49,714 nucleotides of DNA, taken from an uncultured Oscillospiraceae bacterium (GTDB lineage Bacteria > Bacillota > Clostridia > Oscillospirales > Acutalibacteraceae). Below the pieces are notes generated by a model, which was given only the letters and a program-made list of their open reading frames with translations, was not told where the DNA came from and ran no database searches. Positions 15,820-23,154 of the stretch are shown one piece after another. Every line of letters starts with the position of its first letter. The first letter of the stretch is position 1. The translations under genes were made by a program, and so were the position numbers. The DNA lies in assembly GCA_900543305.1 (NCBI GenBank), contig UQQZ01000010.1, positions 1 through 49,714 of the forward strand, given 5' to 3'.

Positions 15820-16517
15820 AGGGGGAAGGCTTAACACTGGAACCCATTGCCCGGATCAGGACGGAGTTTCCCGAGAAATTTGGAATTCCCCGTCAAAGCG
15901 GTCTGGTAGAACAGCTGCAAGCCAGAGTGGAATTTTTACCTGAATTTCGCATTCCGGAAGCTCTTCGGGGATTGGAAGGCTTTTCCCACATTTGGTTGAT
16001 CTGGGAATTTTCTCAGAATCAGGGCTGGTCACCTACAGTTCGCCCTCCGCGGCTGGGTGGAAACAAGAGAATGGGGGTGTTTGCCACCCGTTCTCCCTTC
16101 CGTCCCAATCCCCTGGGATTGTCCTGCGTCCGTTTGGAAGGGATCGATTGGGATTCTCCTCAAGGGCCGGTATTGCTGGTAGGGGGAGCAGATTTGCTGG
16201 ATGGTACTCCCATCTACGATGTAAAGCCCTATGTACCTCTTTCCGATTGCCGCCCAGAGGCAGTAGGAGGTTTTTCTGACGCCCATAGAGAGGACAGGCT
16301 GGAAGTTGATTTTCCCGCCCAACTGTTGGACAAGGTGCCGGAAAAAAAGAGGACCGCTCTTCTGGGGGTGCTTTCTCAGGACCCTAGGCCCTCGTACCAC
16401 GGAGATCCTCAGAGAATTTATGGGATGGCATTTGCCGGTATGGAAATAAAATTTACCGTGGAACAGGGAACGCTCCATGTTTGTGCGGTGGAATCTACAA
16501 CGAAAGGGATGCTCTAG
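15816..16517 (+). CDS. trmO: tRNA (t6A37) N6-methyltransferase, TsaA/YaeB family
   Basis: TrmO methylates N6-threonylcarbamoyladenosine at position 37 of certain tRNAs using S-adenosylmethionine. The 233-residue protein shows the family pattern PIARIRTEFPEKFGIPRQSG, GLEGFSHIWLIWEF, the strongly conserved TVRPPRLGG and MGVFATRSPFRPNPLGLS, and DGTPIYDVKPYVP. The C-terminal region (RIYGMAFAGMEIKF) matches the full-length form. TTG 15816 overlaps the upstream stop (TTGA), with an AGGA site about 9 bases before it, implying translational coupling to the glycosidase gene. The pairing has no obvious functional logic. A terminator stem starts inside the last codons. Confidence 0.92.
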   Translation: MKGEGLTLEPIARIRTEFPEKFGIPRQSGLVEQLQARVEFLPEFRIPEALRGLEGFSHIWLIWEFSQNQGWSPTVRPPRLGGNKRMGVFATRSPFRPNPLGLSCVRLEGIDWDSPQGPVLLVGGADLLDGTPIYDVKPYVPLSDCRPEAVGGFSDAHREDRLEVDFPAQLLDKVPEKKRTALLGVLSQDPRPSYHGDPQRIYGMAFAGMEIKFTVEQGTLHVCAVESTTKGML

Positions 16518-16531
16518 GGCATCCCTTTTTT
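16503..16531 (+). terminator. Terminator overlapping the trmO stop codon
   Basis: A 10-bp stem AAAGGGATGC / GCATCCCTTT has its loop containing the TAG stop (16515-16517). It is followed by further T residues. Confidence 0.82.
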
Positions 16532-16701
16532 CATAGGGAAAACAGGGTTCCATAGTTCAACAGTTTTCGTCGGAAAAATCTGGTAAAATCGAGAGAACGC
16601 TGGGTGTTGGGTTACACAGAAAAGAACCTAAGGATTTGTTCAGGAATTACAAAGATTGCAATTTTTTTTACAAGGATTTAAAGCAAATAACTAAAAACCA
16701 C

Positions 16702-16729
16702 TTGAAATTTTTCTAGTTTATGTTATGAT
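16702..16729 (+). promoter_or_regulatory. Sigma-A promoter for the glycogen cluster
   Basis: TTGAAA at 16702-16707, a 16-base spacer, and TATGAT at 16724-16729, 45 bases before the glgB ATG. The remaining AT-rich sequence from 16532 to 16701 shows no gene or clear structure. Confidence 0.6.
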
Positions 16730-16774
16730 TACTATAAAGAACCCGTTTACCCGGGGAAAAGGAGCGTTCGAGCT

Positions 16775-18802
16775 ATGGAACGTGAAAAAAATATCTCGAA
16801 AACCACAAAAGGCAACAAGCCAGATAATCTACCGCTTTACCTGTTTCGTAACGGAACCAATCGGCGTTCGTACGAATACTTGGGCCTGCACAAAGTGACC
16901 CACAAGGGGAAAGAGTGCATGGTTGCCCGGGTATGGGCCCCTCATGCCAGGGAGGTGTCCCTGGTGGGCAATTTCTGCAACTGGGATAAAGCAAAGTATC
17001 CTCTGCAGAAAATTGACGATGCGGTTTGGGAAGGATACACAGACTTTGCGTTTGAGCCGTTTGAGCTGTACAAGTTTTACATCAAGACGGCACAGGGGGA
17101 AGCCACCTACAAGGCAGACCCCTTTGCCCGCCATACGGAAACCCGTCCCGGTACCGCCTCTCGGTGGTATGAACTGGAGGGGTTCCAGTGGCATGATGAG
17201 GCCTGGCTCCAGCATAAGCGTGAGTTTCCCCATTATAGCCAGCCGGTGAATATCTACGAGGTTCATGCAGGCTCTTGGCGGAAATACCCCGACGGCAGCG
17301 TGTTTTCCTACGACAAACTGGGGGATGAATTGATTCCCTATGTGAAGGACATGGGGTTTACTCACATTGAGTTTATGCCTCTGACAGAATATCCCTATGA
17401 CGGTTCCTGGGGCTATCAGGTGATGGGGTATTTTGCGCCCACCTCCCGGTATGGCCAGCCGAAGGATTTTATGCGGTTTGTGGACCGGTGTCATCAGGAG
17501 GGAATTGGCGTCATTATGGACTGGGTTCCGGCCCATTTTCCCAAGGATGCAGCAGGACTTGCCAATTTCGACGGGACTCCCTGCTATGAGTATGAAGATC
17601 CCCGAAAAGGGGAGCACAAAGAGTGGGGCACCCTGGTTTTTGATTACGGAAAGCCTGAAGTTCAGAGTTTCCTGATGTCCAGTGCCATATATTGGCTCAA
17701 GGAATATCATATTGACGGCCTGCGGGTAGACGCTGTAGCTTCCATGCTGTATCTCGACTACAACCGCAGAGACGGCGAATGGATCCCCAATAAAGATGGC
17801 GGAAAAGAGAATCTGGAAGCCGTAGCTTTCTTACAGGCGCTCAATGAAGCTGCCTTTGCAGAGGCCCCGGAGGCCATGATGATTGCGGAAGAGTCCACCT
17901 CCTGGCCCCTTGTTTCCAAACCCACCTATGTGGGCGGATTGGGGTTCAATTACAAGTGGAATATGGGTTGGATGAATGACATGCTTCGTTATATGTCTAT
18001 GGATCCCCTGTTCCGCAGCGGCAATCATGACGCATTGACCTTCTCTTTCTTCTATGCATTTTCCGAGAACTTTATCCTGCCCATCTCTCACGATGAGGTG
18101 GTTTACGGAAAGGGCTCGCTCATCAATAAGATGCCCGGAACTGACGAGCAAAAGGCAGCAGGAATGCGCTGCTTTGTCAGCTACATGATGGCCCATCCCG
18201 GCAAGAAATTACAGTTTATGGGCACGGAGTTCGCTCAGAAAAACGAGTGGAACTACGAAAAAGAGCTGGAGTGGGGCTTGCTCCAGTACAAAGAACATCA
18301 ACAGGCCCAGACCTTCTTCCGTGCGGTCAACCAGTTCTATTTGAGCCGTCCGGAGCTGTGGGAGATCGATTTCTCCTGGGAAGGCTTTGAATGGATTTCC
18401 AATGACGACTACCAGCAAAGCGTAATTGCGTTCCGTCGGAAAGCAAAAGACGGACGGGAGCTGGTGGTGGTTTGCAACTTTGTACCCGTCCAACGGGAGA
18501 ACTACTGCATTGGCGTTCCCTACCGGGGCGTGTGGGCGGAAGTTTTCTCTTCGGACGCCAAGAAATTTGGCGGCGGCGGCGTTACCAACGGCAAACAGAT
18601 CAAAACCCAGGATGTGCCTATGCACGGGTGTGATCAAAGCGTTTCGCTGACGTTGCCTGGAAACGCTGTGTTCTTCCTGGAGTGTGTCAAGAAGACGCCC
18701 AAACGGGCCAAACGCACCACTGGAAAAAAGACAGTGGCCAAAGCCAGTACCACTCGGACAAGAACAAGAAAGACTGCTTCAGCAGCGAAAAAGAAAGTTT
18801 GA
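16775..18802 (+). CDS. glgB: 1,4-alpha-glucan branching enzyme with basic C-terminal tail
   Basis: GlgB moves alpha-1,4 chains to alpha-1,6 positions during glycogen synthesis. The 675-residue protein has an N-terminal CBM48-like domain (ARVWAPHAREVSLVGNFCNWD). A GH13 barrel follows with GVIMDWVPAHFPKD, the nucleophile Asp319 in DGLRVDAVASML, the acid/base Glu372 in MMIAEESTSWP, and ISHDEVVYGKGS. The C-terminal beta domain ends near residue 638. The last 37 residues are an added tail with 16 Lys/Arg and 9 Thr and no acidic residue (RTRTRKTASAAKKKV at the end). This is histone H1-like and not part of normal GlgB. ATG 16775 follows AAAGGAG by 10 bases. It is first of four glycogen genes in order B-C-D-A. 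Confidence 0.96.
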   Translation: MEREKNISKTTKGNKPDNLPLYLFRNGTNRRSYEYLGLHKVTHKGKECMVARVWAPHAREVSLVGNFCNWDKAKYPLQKIDDAVWEGYTDFAFEPFELYKFYIKTAQGEATYKADPFARHTETRPGTASRWYELEGFQWHDEAWLQHKREFPHYSQPVNIYEVHAGSWRKYPDGSVFSYDKLGDELIPYVKDMGFTHIEFMPLTEYPYDGSWGYQVMGYFAPTSRYGQPKDFMRFVDRCHQEGIGVIMDWVPAHFPKDAAGLANFDGTPCYEYEDPRKGEHKEWGTLVFDYGKPEVQSFLMSSAIYWLKEYHIDGLRVDAVASMLYLDYNRRDGEWIPNKDGGKENLEAVAFLQALNEAAFAEAPEAMMIAEESTSWPLVSKPTYVGGLGFNYKWNMGWMNDMLRYMSMDPLFRSGNHDALTFSFFYAFSENFILPISHDEVVYGKGSLINKMPGTDEQKAAGMRCFVSYMMAHPGKKLQFMGTEFAQKNEWNYEKELEWGLLQYKEHQQAQTFFRAVNQFYLSRPELWEIDFSWEGFEWISNDDYQQSVIAFRRKAKDGRELVVVCNFVPVQRENYCIGVPYRGVWAEVFSSDAKKFGGGGVTNGKQIKTQDVPMHGCDQSVSLTLPGNAVFFLECVKKTPKRAKRTTGKKTVAKASTTRTRTRKTASAAKKKV

Positions 18803-18902
18803 CATTTGGTAGGAGAAGCATTCTGCTTTCCCCCTAAGTGCCATACTCCTCGGGAAGGCGTTGCTTTTGCAATATTTTACGAAAGATTAGGAGGACGCTA
18901 AA

Positions 18903-20114
18903 ATGTTACCCAAACAAGAGGTTGTGGCTATGCTGCTTGCCGGCGGCCAGGGCAGCCGATTGGGCGTATTGACGAGGAACCTCGCCAAGCCCGCGGTGCC
19001 TTTCGGCGGCAAGTACCGCATCATCGATTTTCCCCTTTCCAACTGCGTAAACTCCGGCATTGAGACCGTGGGTGTTCTCACCCAGTATCAGCCCTTGGAG
19101 CTCAACGATTACATTGGGAATGGCCAACCCTGGGATCTAGACAGCAATACAGCCGGTGTGCATGTATTGCCTCCGTACCAGAAGAGCAAAAAGTCTGACT
19201 GGTACAAGGGTACGGCCAACGCCATTTATCAGAACATACCCTTTATTGAGCGGTATAATCCCGACTATGTGGTGGTTCTCTCTGGCGACCACATTTACAA
19301 GATGGATTATTCCAAGATGATCAACTTCCATAAAGAGAAGAACGCTGCCTGCACCATCGCCGTGTACGAAGTGCCGATGGCAGAAGCTTCCCGGTTTGGC
19401 ATTCTCAATACCAATGAGGATGGTTCCATTTATGAGTTTGACGAGAAGCCCAAGGTGCCCAAGAGCAATAAGGCTTCCATGGGTATCTATGTGTTCTCCT
19501 GGGATAAACTGCGCAAGTACCTGCAAGAGGATGAAAACGATCCCAAGAGCCAGAACGACTTTGGCAAAAACGTGTTGCCTGCCATGCTGAACGCGGGAGA
19601 GGCCATGTATGCCTATCGGTTTGAAGGCTACTGGAAAGACGTGGGAACCATTGACAGTCTGTGGGAGTCCAACATGGACCTGCTGGATCCCAACATTCCG
19701 CTGGATCTGAACGACAGCGAGTGGCGGATTTATTCCCGGAACCCGGTTATGCCTCCTCACTATGTAGCGAAAGGTGCCAAGGTTCAGAACTCTCTGGTGG
19801 CAGAGGGCTGCAATGTGTACGGAGAAGTTGACTTCTCGGTATTGTTTGCAGGAGTTTATGTTGCTCCTGGAGCAGTGGTACGGGATTCCATTGTCATGCC
19901 CGGCGCCCGCATTGAAGAGGGAGCCCAGGTGCAGTATGCAATTGTGGCTGAAGACGCAGTAGTTGGAGCAAATTCCGTTGTGGGCCAGCGCCCTGAAGAT
20001 GTAGAGAACAAAGACGACTGGGGCGTGGCCGTTATCGGTCCGGGCTGCAAACTGGCTCCCGGCACTGTGGTACCCCCCAAAGCTATGATCGATGCTGAGG
20101 AGGTGGAGAAGTGA
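18903..20114 (+). CDS. glgC: Glucose-1-phosphate adenylyltransferase, catalytic subunit
   Basis: GlgC makes ADP-glucose from ATP and glucose 1-phosphate, the committed step of glycogen synthesis. The 403-residue protein has the nucleotidyltransferase signature LLAGGQGSRLGVLT near residues 11-24. KPAVPFGGKYRIIDFPLSNC and the active-site VVLSGDHIYKMDYSKM follow, with RFEGYWKDVGTIDSLWESN as the sugar-phosphate region. A C-terminal left-handed beta-helix of hexapeptide repeats closes the protein (VVRDSIVMPGARIEEGA). AGGAGG lies 8 bases before the ATG. The stop TGA overlaps the glgD start, so the two subunits are translationally coupled. Clostridia commonly use a GlgC/GlgD hetero-oligomer. Confidence 0.97.
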   Translation: MLPKQEVVAMLLAGGQGSRLGVLTRNLAKPAVPFGGKYRIIDFPLSNCVNSGIETVGVLTQYQPLELNDYIGNGQPWDLDSNTAGVHVLPPYQKSKKSDWYKGTANAIYQNIPFIERYNPDYVVVLSGDHIYKMDYSKMINFHKEKNAACTIAVYEVPMAEASRFGILNTNEDGSIYEFDEKPKVPKSNKASMGIYVFSWDKLRKYLQEDENDPKSQNDFGKNVLPAMLNAGEAMYAYRFEGYWKDVGTIDSLWESNMDLLDPNIPLDLNDSEWRIYSRNPVMPPHYVAKGAKVQNSLVAEGCNVYGEVDFSVLFAGVYVAPGAVVRDSIVMPGARIEEGAQVQYAIVAEDAVVGANSVVGQRPEDVENKDDWGVAVIGPGCKLAPGTVVPPKAMIDAEEVEK

Positions 20115-21226
20115 TGCGCGGCAATGATGTAATCGGCATTCTGTTTGCCTATGTACATGAAGAACGGGTTCGTGAGTTGACCCAAAACCGAGTGATGGCT
20201 TCTGTTCCGTTTGGTGGCCGTTATCGTTTGGTGGATTTCCCCCTGTCCAACATGGTGAATTCCGGTATCAACAAAGTGGGTGTTATCACCGAGCAGAATT
20301 ATCAGTCTCTGATGGATCACCTGGGATCCGGCAAAGCTTGGGACCTGTCCCGGAAGCGGGAAGGCCTGTATCTGCTTCCTCCCTTTGGCGCCGAGACCAT
20401 GCGCACGGAAGGGAAGATCAGCTCTCTGGCTTCCATCATGCGTTTCTTGAAGAATTCCCATGAGGAATATGTGCTCCTTTCCGACTGTGACACCGTAGCG
20501 AATATCGACTACAAGGAAGTATTCCAGCTGCACACGGAAAAGGAAGCGGATATCACCATTGTGTATCGTCACGGCACTTCTCCCGACACGGACAAGAATG
20601 TGGTGTACACTGTGGATCCCGAAGGCTTTATTCGGGATATGGTGGTCAAACGGGGCAGCGATACCGATTGCAATTTTGGTATGGGCATGTGCCTGATTGG
20701 CCGCAAGCGGTTGATGGCCATGATCGACGAGTGCATGGGCCGCAATCTGTACGACTTTGACCGGGATTTGATCCAGCGCTGCCTGCCTGAGCTGCGGGTT
20801 TGCGGTTATGAATACACCGGTACTGCCTATTGTGTTTCCTCTTTGGGCAGCTATTTCAAGGCCAATATGGCTTTGATGGAACCCAAGGTACGCAACCAGC
20901 TGTTTGACGCCAGCCGTCCCATTTACACCAAGGTGCGGGACGATATGCCTGCCCGGTATGGCCTCGGCTCGGAAGTTTCCAACTCCATCGTGGCGGATGG
21001 CTGCCTCATTGAGGGCGAAGTGGAAAACTGCGTCCTGTTTAGAGGTGTGCAGGTCCATAAGGGTGCCAAATTGAAGAACTGCGTCATCATGCAGGATGCC
21101 ATTATCGGGGAAAACACCCGTTTGGATTATGTTGTCGCCGATAAGAACGCTATCTTTGATCCCAACCGCACCTTGATGGGCTATCAGACGTATCCCGTTT
21201 TTGTTGCCAAGGGCAGCAAGGTTTAA
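20114..21226 (+). CDS. glgD: Glucose-1-phosphate adenylyltransferase, regulatory subunit GlgD
   Basis: The 370-residue protein is a GlgC paralogue. It keeps MASVPFGGRYRLVDFPLSNM and a C-terminal beta-helix (SNSIVADGCLIEGEVENCVL). It lacks the GGxGxRL nucleotide loop, with VHEERVRELTQNR there instead, and the catalytic SGDH-Y segment is LSDCDTVANIDY. This is the normal state of GlgD, which is thought to modulate GlgC rather than catalyse. ATG 20114 shares a base with the glgC stop (TGATG) and has AGGAGG about 10 bases upstream. A GTG at 20111 is an equally placed alternative. A GC-rich hairpin separates it from glgA. Confidence 0.95.
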   Translation: MRGNDVIGILFAYVHEERVRELTQNRVMASVPFGGRYRLVDFPLSNMVNSGINKVGVITEQNYQSLMDHLGSGKAWDLSRKREGLYLLPPFGAETMRTEGKISSLASIMRFLKNSHEEYVLLSDCDTVANIDYKEVFQLHTEKEADITIVYRHGTSPDTDKNVVYTVDPEGFIRDMVVKRGSDTDCNFGMGMCLIGRKRLMAMIDECMGRNLYDFDRDLIQRCLPELRVCGYEYTGTAYCVSSLGSYFKANMALMEPKVRNQLFDASRPIYTKVRDDMPARYGLGSEVSNSIVADGCLIEGEVENCVLFRGVQVHKGAKLKNCVIMQDAIIGENTRLDYVVADKNAIFDPNRTLMGYQTYPVFVAKGSKV

Positions 21227-21228
21227 AC

Positions 21229-21287
21229 GGCGTCTTCTCCGCTTGCTCACGGCGGGGCGCCTCAGTGGATTCACTCCCGGGGTTTTT
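21229..21287 (+). promoter_or_regulatory. GC hairpin plus T-run between glgD and glgA
   Basis: Nested GGCG / CGCC and CCGC / GCGG pairings at 21229-21261 are followed, after a small AGTG / CACT element and CCCGGGG, by six T residues at 21282-21287. It could attenuate glgA relative to glgB-C-D. The stem does not directly abut the T-run, so the call is weak. Confidence 0.3.
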
Positions 21288-21327
21288 TAGAGAATACTGT
21301 GGGCGGAAAGGCTATAGGTAGATCGAC

Positions 21328-22755
21328 ATGAAAGTATTGTTTTGCGCCAGCGAGGCGTTGCCCTTCTCCGCAACCGGTGGTTTGGCAGATGTGGCAGGGT
21401 TTCTGCCGCAGGCATTGCGAGCCAGGTTGATCGGTTGCCGGATTGTGGTACCTTTGTATGACGGCATTCCCCAGGAACTCCGGGACCAGATGCACTTTGT
21501 CACCAGTATCAGCGTACCGGTTGCATGGCGGCGCCAATACTGCGGTATCTTTGAGGCCAAGGTAAACAATGTGATTTACTACCTCATCGACAACCAGTAT
21601 TACTTCAAACGCAGCGGCATCTACGGCCACTTTGATGACGCGGAACGGTTTGCGTTTTTCTCCAGGGCAATTTTGGAGATGTTGCCTTATATCGATTTTA
21701 AGCCGGACATCATCCATACCAACGACTGGCAGACGGCTCTCGTTCCCGTATATTATCGGCTGTTCTATGCCAACAACGAGTGGTACGCTGGCATTAAAAC
21801 TTTGTTTACCATCCATAACATTCAGTATCAGGGGCAATATGGCAAGGAGATTCTGGAAGACGTATTTGGCATTCCCAATTATGAAAGCCAGCTTCTGGAA
21901 TACGACCGGTGTGTCAACCTGATGAAAGGTGCCATCGAGTGCGCCAACTGGGTTTCCACTGTGAGCCCCACTTACGCCCAGGAGATTCTGGATCCCTGGT
22001 TTGCCCACAAGCTGGATCCCATTCTGCGAGAGCGCAGCTGGAAGCTTTCAGGTATTCTGAACGGTATCGATACGGTCAACTATGATCCTGCTACCGATCC
22101 CAATATTTTTGCCCACTATTCCCGTGAAGACCGCGCCAACAAAGCGGTAAACAAGCAGAAGTTGCAAGAGCGGCTCTGCCTGGAAGTAGACCCCGACCTG
22201 CCCTTGATCGGCATGGTTACCCGGCTGGTCTCCCACAAAGGGTTGGACCTGGTCAAAGAGGGCGTGGATAATGTGATGGAATACTCCAACGCACAGTTTG
22301 TGGTGTTGGGAAGCGGCGATCTGGAGTATGAAAATTACTTCAAGTGGATGCAAGAGAAGTATCCTGGCCGGTTTGTCATGTGCTTGGGCTTTGTGCCGGA
22401 GCTCTCCCGAAAGATCTATGCCGGTTCTGATATTTTCCTGATGCCCTCCAAGAGTGAACCCTGTGGCCTGTCCCAAATGATTGCTCTCCGCTATGGCTCC
22501 ATTCCCGTGGTCCGTGAAACTGGCGGTTTGAAAGACTCCATTACCGACAGCGGAGATGGAGTGGGCAACGGTTTCACTTTCAAGACTTACAACACCGGTG
22601 ACATGCTTCATTCTCTCCATCGCGCCATCTATGCCTACAATTCCGATAAGGAAGGCTGGGGCGTTCTGGTGGATCGTGCTATGGGCTGTGACAACAGCTG
22701 GGGCAAGTCTGCCAACGAGTATATCCGTCTCTATAAGCAAATTCTCAAAGATTGA
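21328..22755 (+). CDS. glgA: Glycogen synthase (ADP-glucose type, GT5)
   Basis: GlgA transfers glucose from ADP-glucose to growing alpha-1,4 chains. The 475-residue GT-B protein starts MKVLFCASEALPFSATGGLA. It has DIIHTNDWQTALVPVYY, LFTIHNIQYQGQYG, the nucleotide-side ILNGIDTVNYDP, MVTRLVSHKGLDLV, and the donor-site SKSEPCGLSQMIALRYGSIPVVRETGG. The well-known KxGGL motif, whose lysine contacts ADP-glucose, reads ATGGL here, so the lysine is alanine. The rest of the active site looks intact. I recall similar variants in some Clostridia but cannot verify this. The ribosome binding site before the ATG is weak. A strong terminator follows at 22807, closing the glycogen cluster. Confidence 0.95.
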   Translation: MKVLFCASEALPFSATGGLADVAGFLPQALRARLIGCRIVVPLYDGIPQELRDQMHFVTSISVPVAWRRQYCGIFEAKVNNVIYYLIDNQYYFKRSGIYGHFDDAERFAFFSRAILEMLPYIDFKPDIIHTNDWQTALVPVYYRLFYANNEWYAGIKTLFTIHNIQYQGQYGKEILEDVFGIPNYESQLLEYDRCVNLMKGAIECANWVSTVSPTYAQEILDPWFAHKLDPILRERSWKLSGILNGIDTVNYDPATDPNIFAHYSREDRANKAVNKQKLQERLCLEVDPDLPLIGMVTRLVSHKGLDLVKEGVDNVMEYSNAQFVVLGSGDLEYENYFKWMQEKYPGRFVMCLGFVPELSRKIYAGSDIFLMPSKSEPCGLSQMIALRYGSIPVVRETGGLKDSITDSGDGVGNGFTFKTYNTGDMLHSLHRAIYAYNSDKEGWGVLVDRAMGCDNSWGKSANEYIRLYKQILKD

Positions 22756-22806
22756 GTTTGATCTAAGTTCCAAAGGGCGTTTGCCCTTCCATACATTTAA
22801 AAGATC

Positions 22807-22842
22807 TCCCCGGTGCCTCCCCACCGGGGATTTCCATTTTTG
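22807..22842 (+). terminator. Terminator of the glycogen cluster
   Basis: A 9-bp GC-rich stem TCCCCGGTG / CACCGGGGA with a 6-base loop is followed by TTTCCATTTTT. Nothing else is visible from 22843 to the promoter at 22948. Confidence 0.75.
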
Positions 22843-22947
22843 CCAAAGAATCTGCGATTTACCCACGAAAGAAAAATGTAAGATTTGGAAAAATAGCAGA
22901 GTTTGGGGCTTTTTTTAAACTGGCATCGGGAAGTAGGACAGTTTCGG

Positions 22948-22976
22948 TTGTGCAAGGAGTTGAATCGTGATATAAT
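22948..22976 (+). promoter_or_regulatory. Sigma-A promoter before the structured leader
   Basis: TTGTGC at 22948-22953, a 17-base spacer, and a perfect TATAAT at 22971-22976. The predicted start is near 22983. Confidence 0.65.
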
Positions 22977-22980
22977 AACC

Positions 22981-23124
22981 CAAGTACACCTTGCAGATCA
23001 TTCAGAGAACAGCAGGGGAGGGGAAATCCCCCTTTTCACGCTCTGAATCGTCGCAAGGAACTATCCCCAAACTTGTAGAAAATGACTGGAATATGGTGTT
23101 GTCCCGCTAAAGGGGGCCCTCCTT
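22981..23124 (+). ncRNA. Structured leader RNA, possible cis-regulatory element
   Basis: Nested helices are visible: CAAGT (22981) with ACTTG (23071), CCTTGC (22989-22994) with GCAAGG (23053-23058), and ATTCAGAG (23000-23007) with CTCTGAAT (23041-23048). An apical GGGG-AAAT-CCCC hairpin caps them. A free CCCC at 23064-23068 could pair with the extra apical G-run. A second hairpin, AAGGGG / CTCCTT, lies at 23110-23124, 30 bases before the membrane-protein start codon. I do not recognise a known riboswitch class. A 6S-like small RNA is an alternative. Confidence 0.45.
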
Positions 23125-23154
23125 ATTTCAGGTAAGTAACTTGAGGATTCTTTC

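Noticed and set aside
14176..15837. 553-codon antisense frame across the beta-xylosidase gene
   Set aside because: The sense frame has clear GH120-type blocks, a promoter and a ribosome site. The antisense has none.
19856..21274. 472-codon antisense frame over glgC/glgD
   Set aside because: It is a shadow of two well-defined glycogen genes.
22981..23124. Known riboswitch or RNase P, SRP or tmRNA gene
   Set aside because: I could not find the conserved cores of these RNAs, so it is reported as unclassified rather than named.
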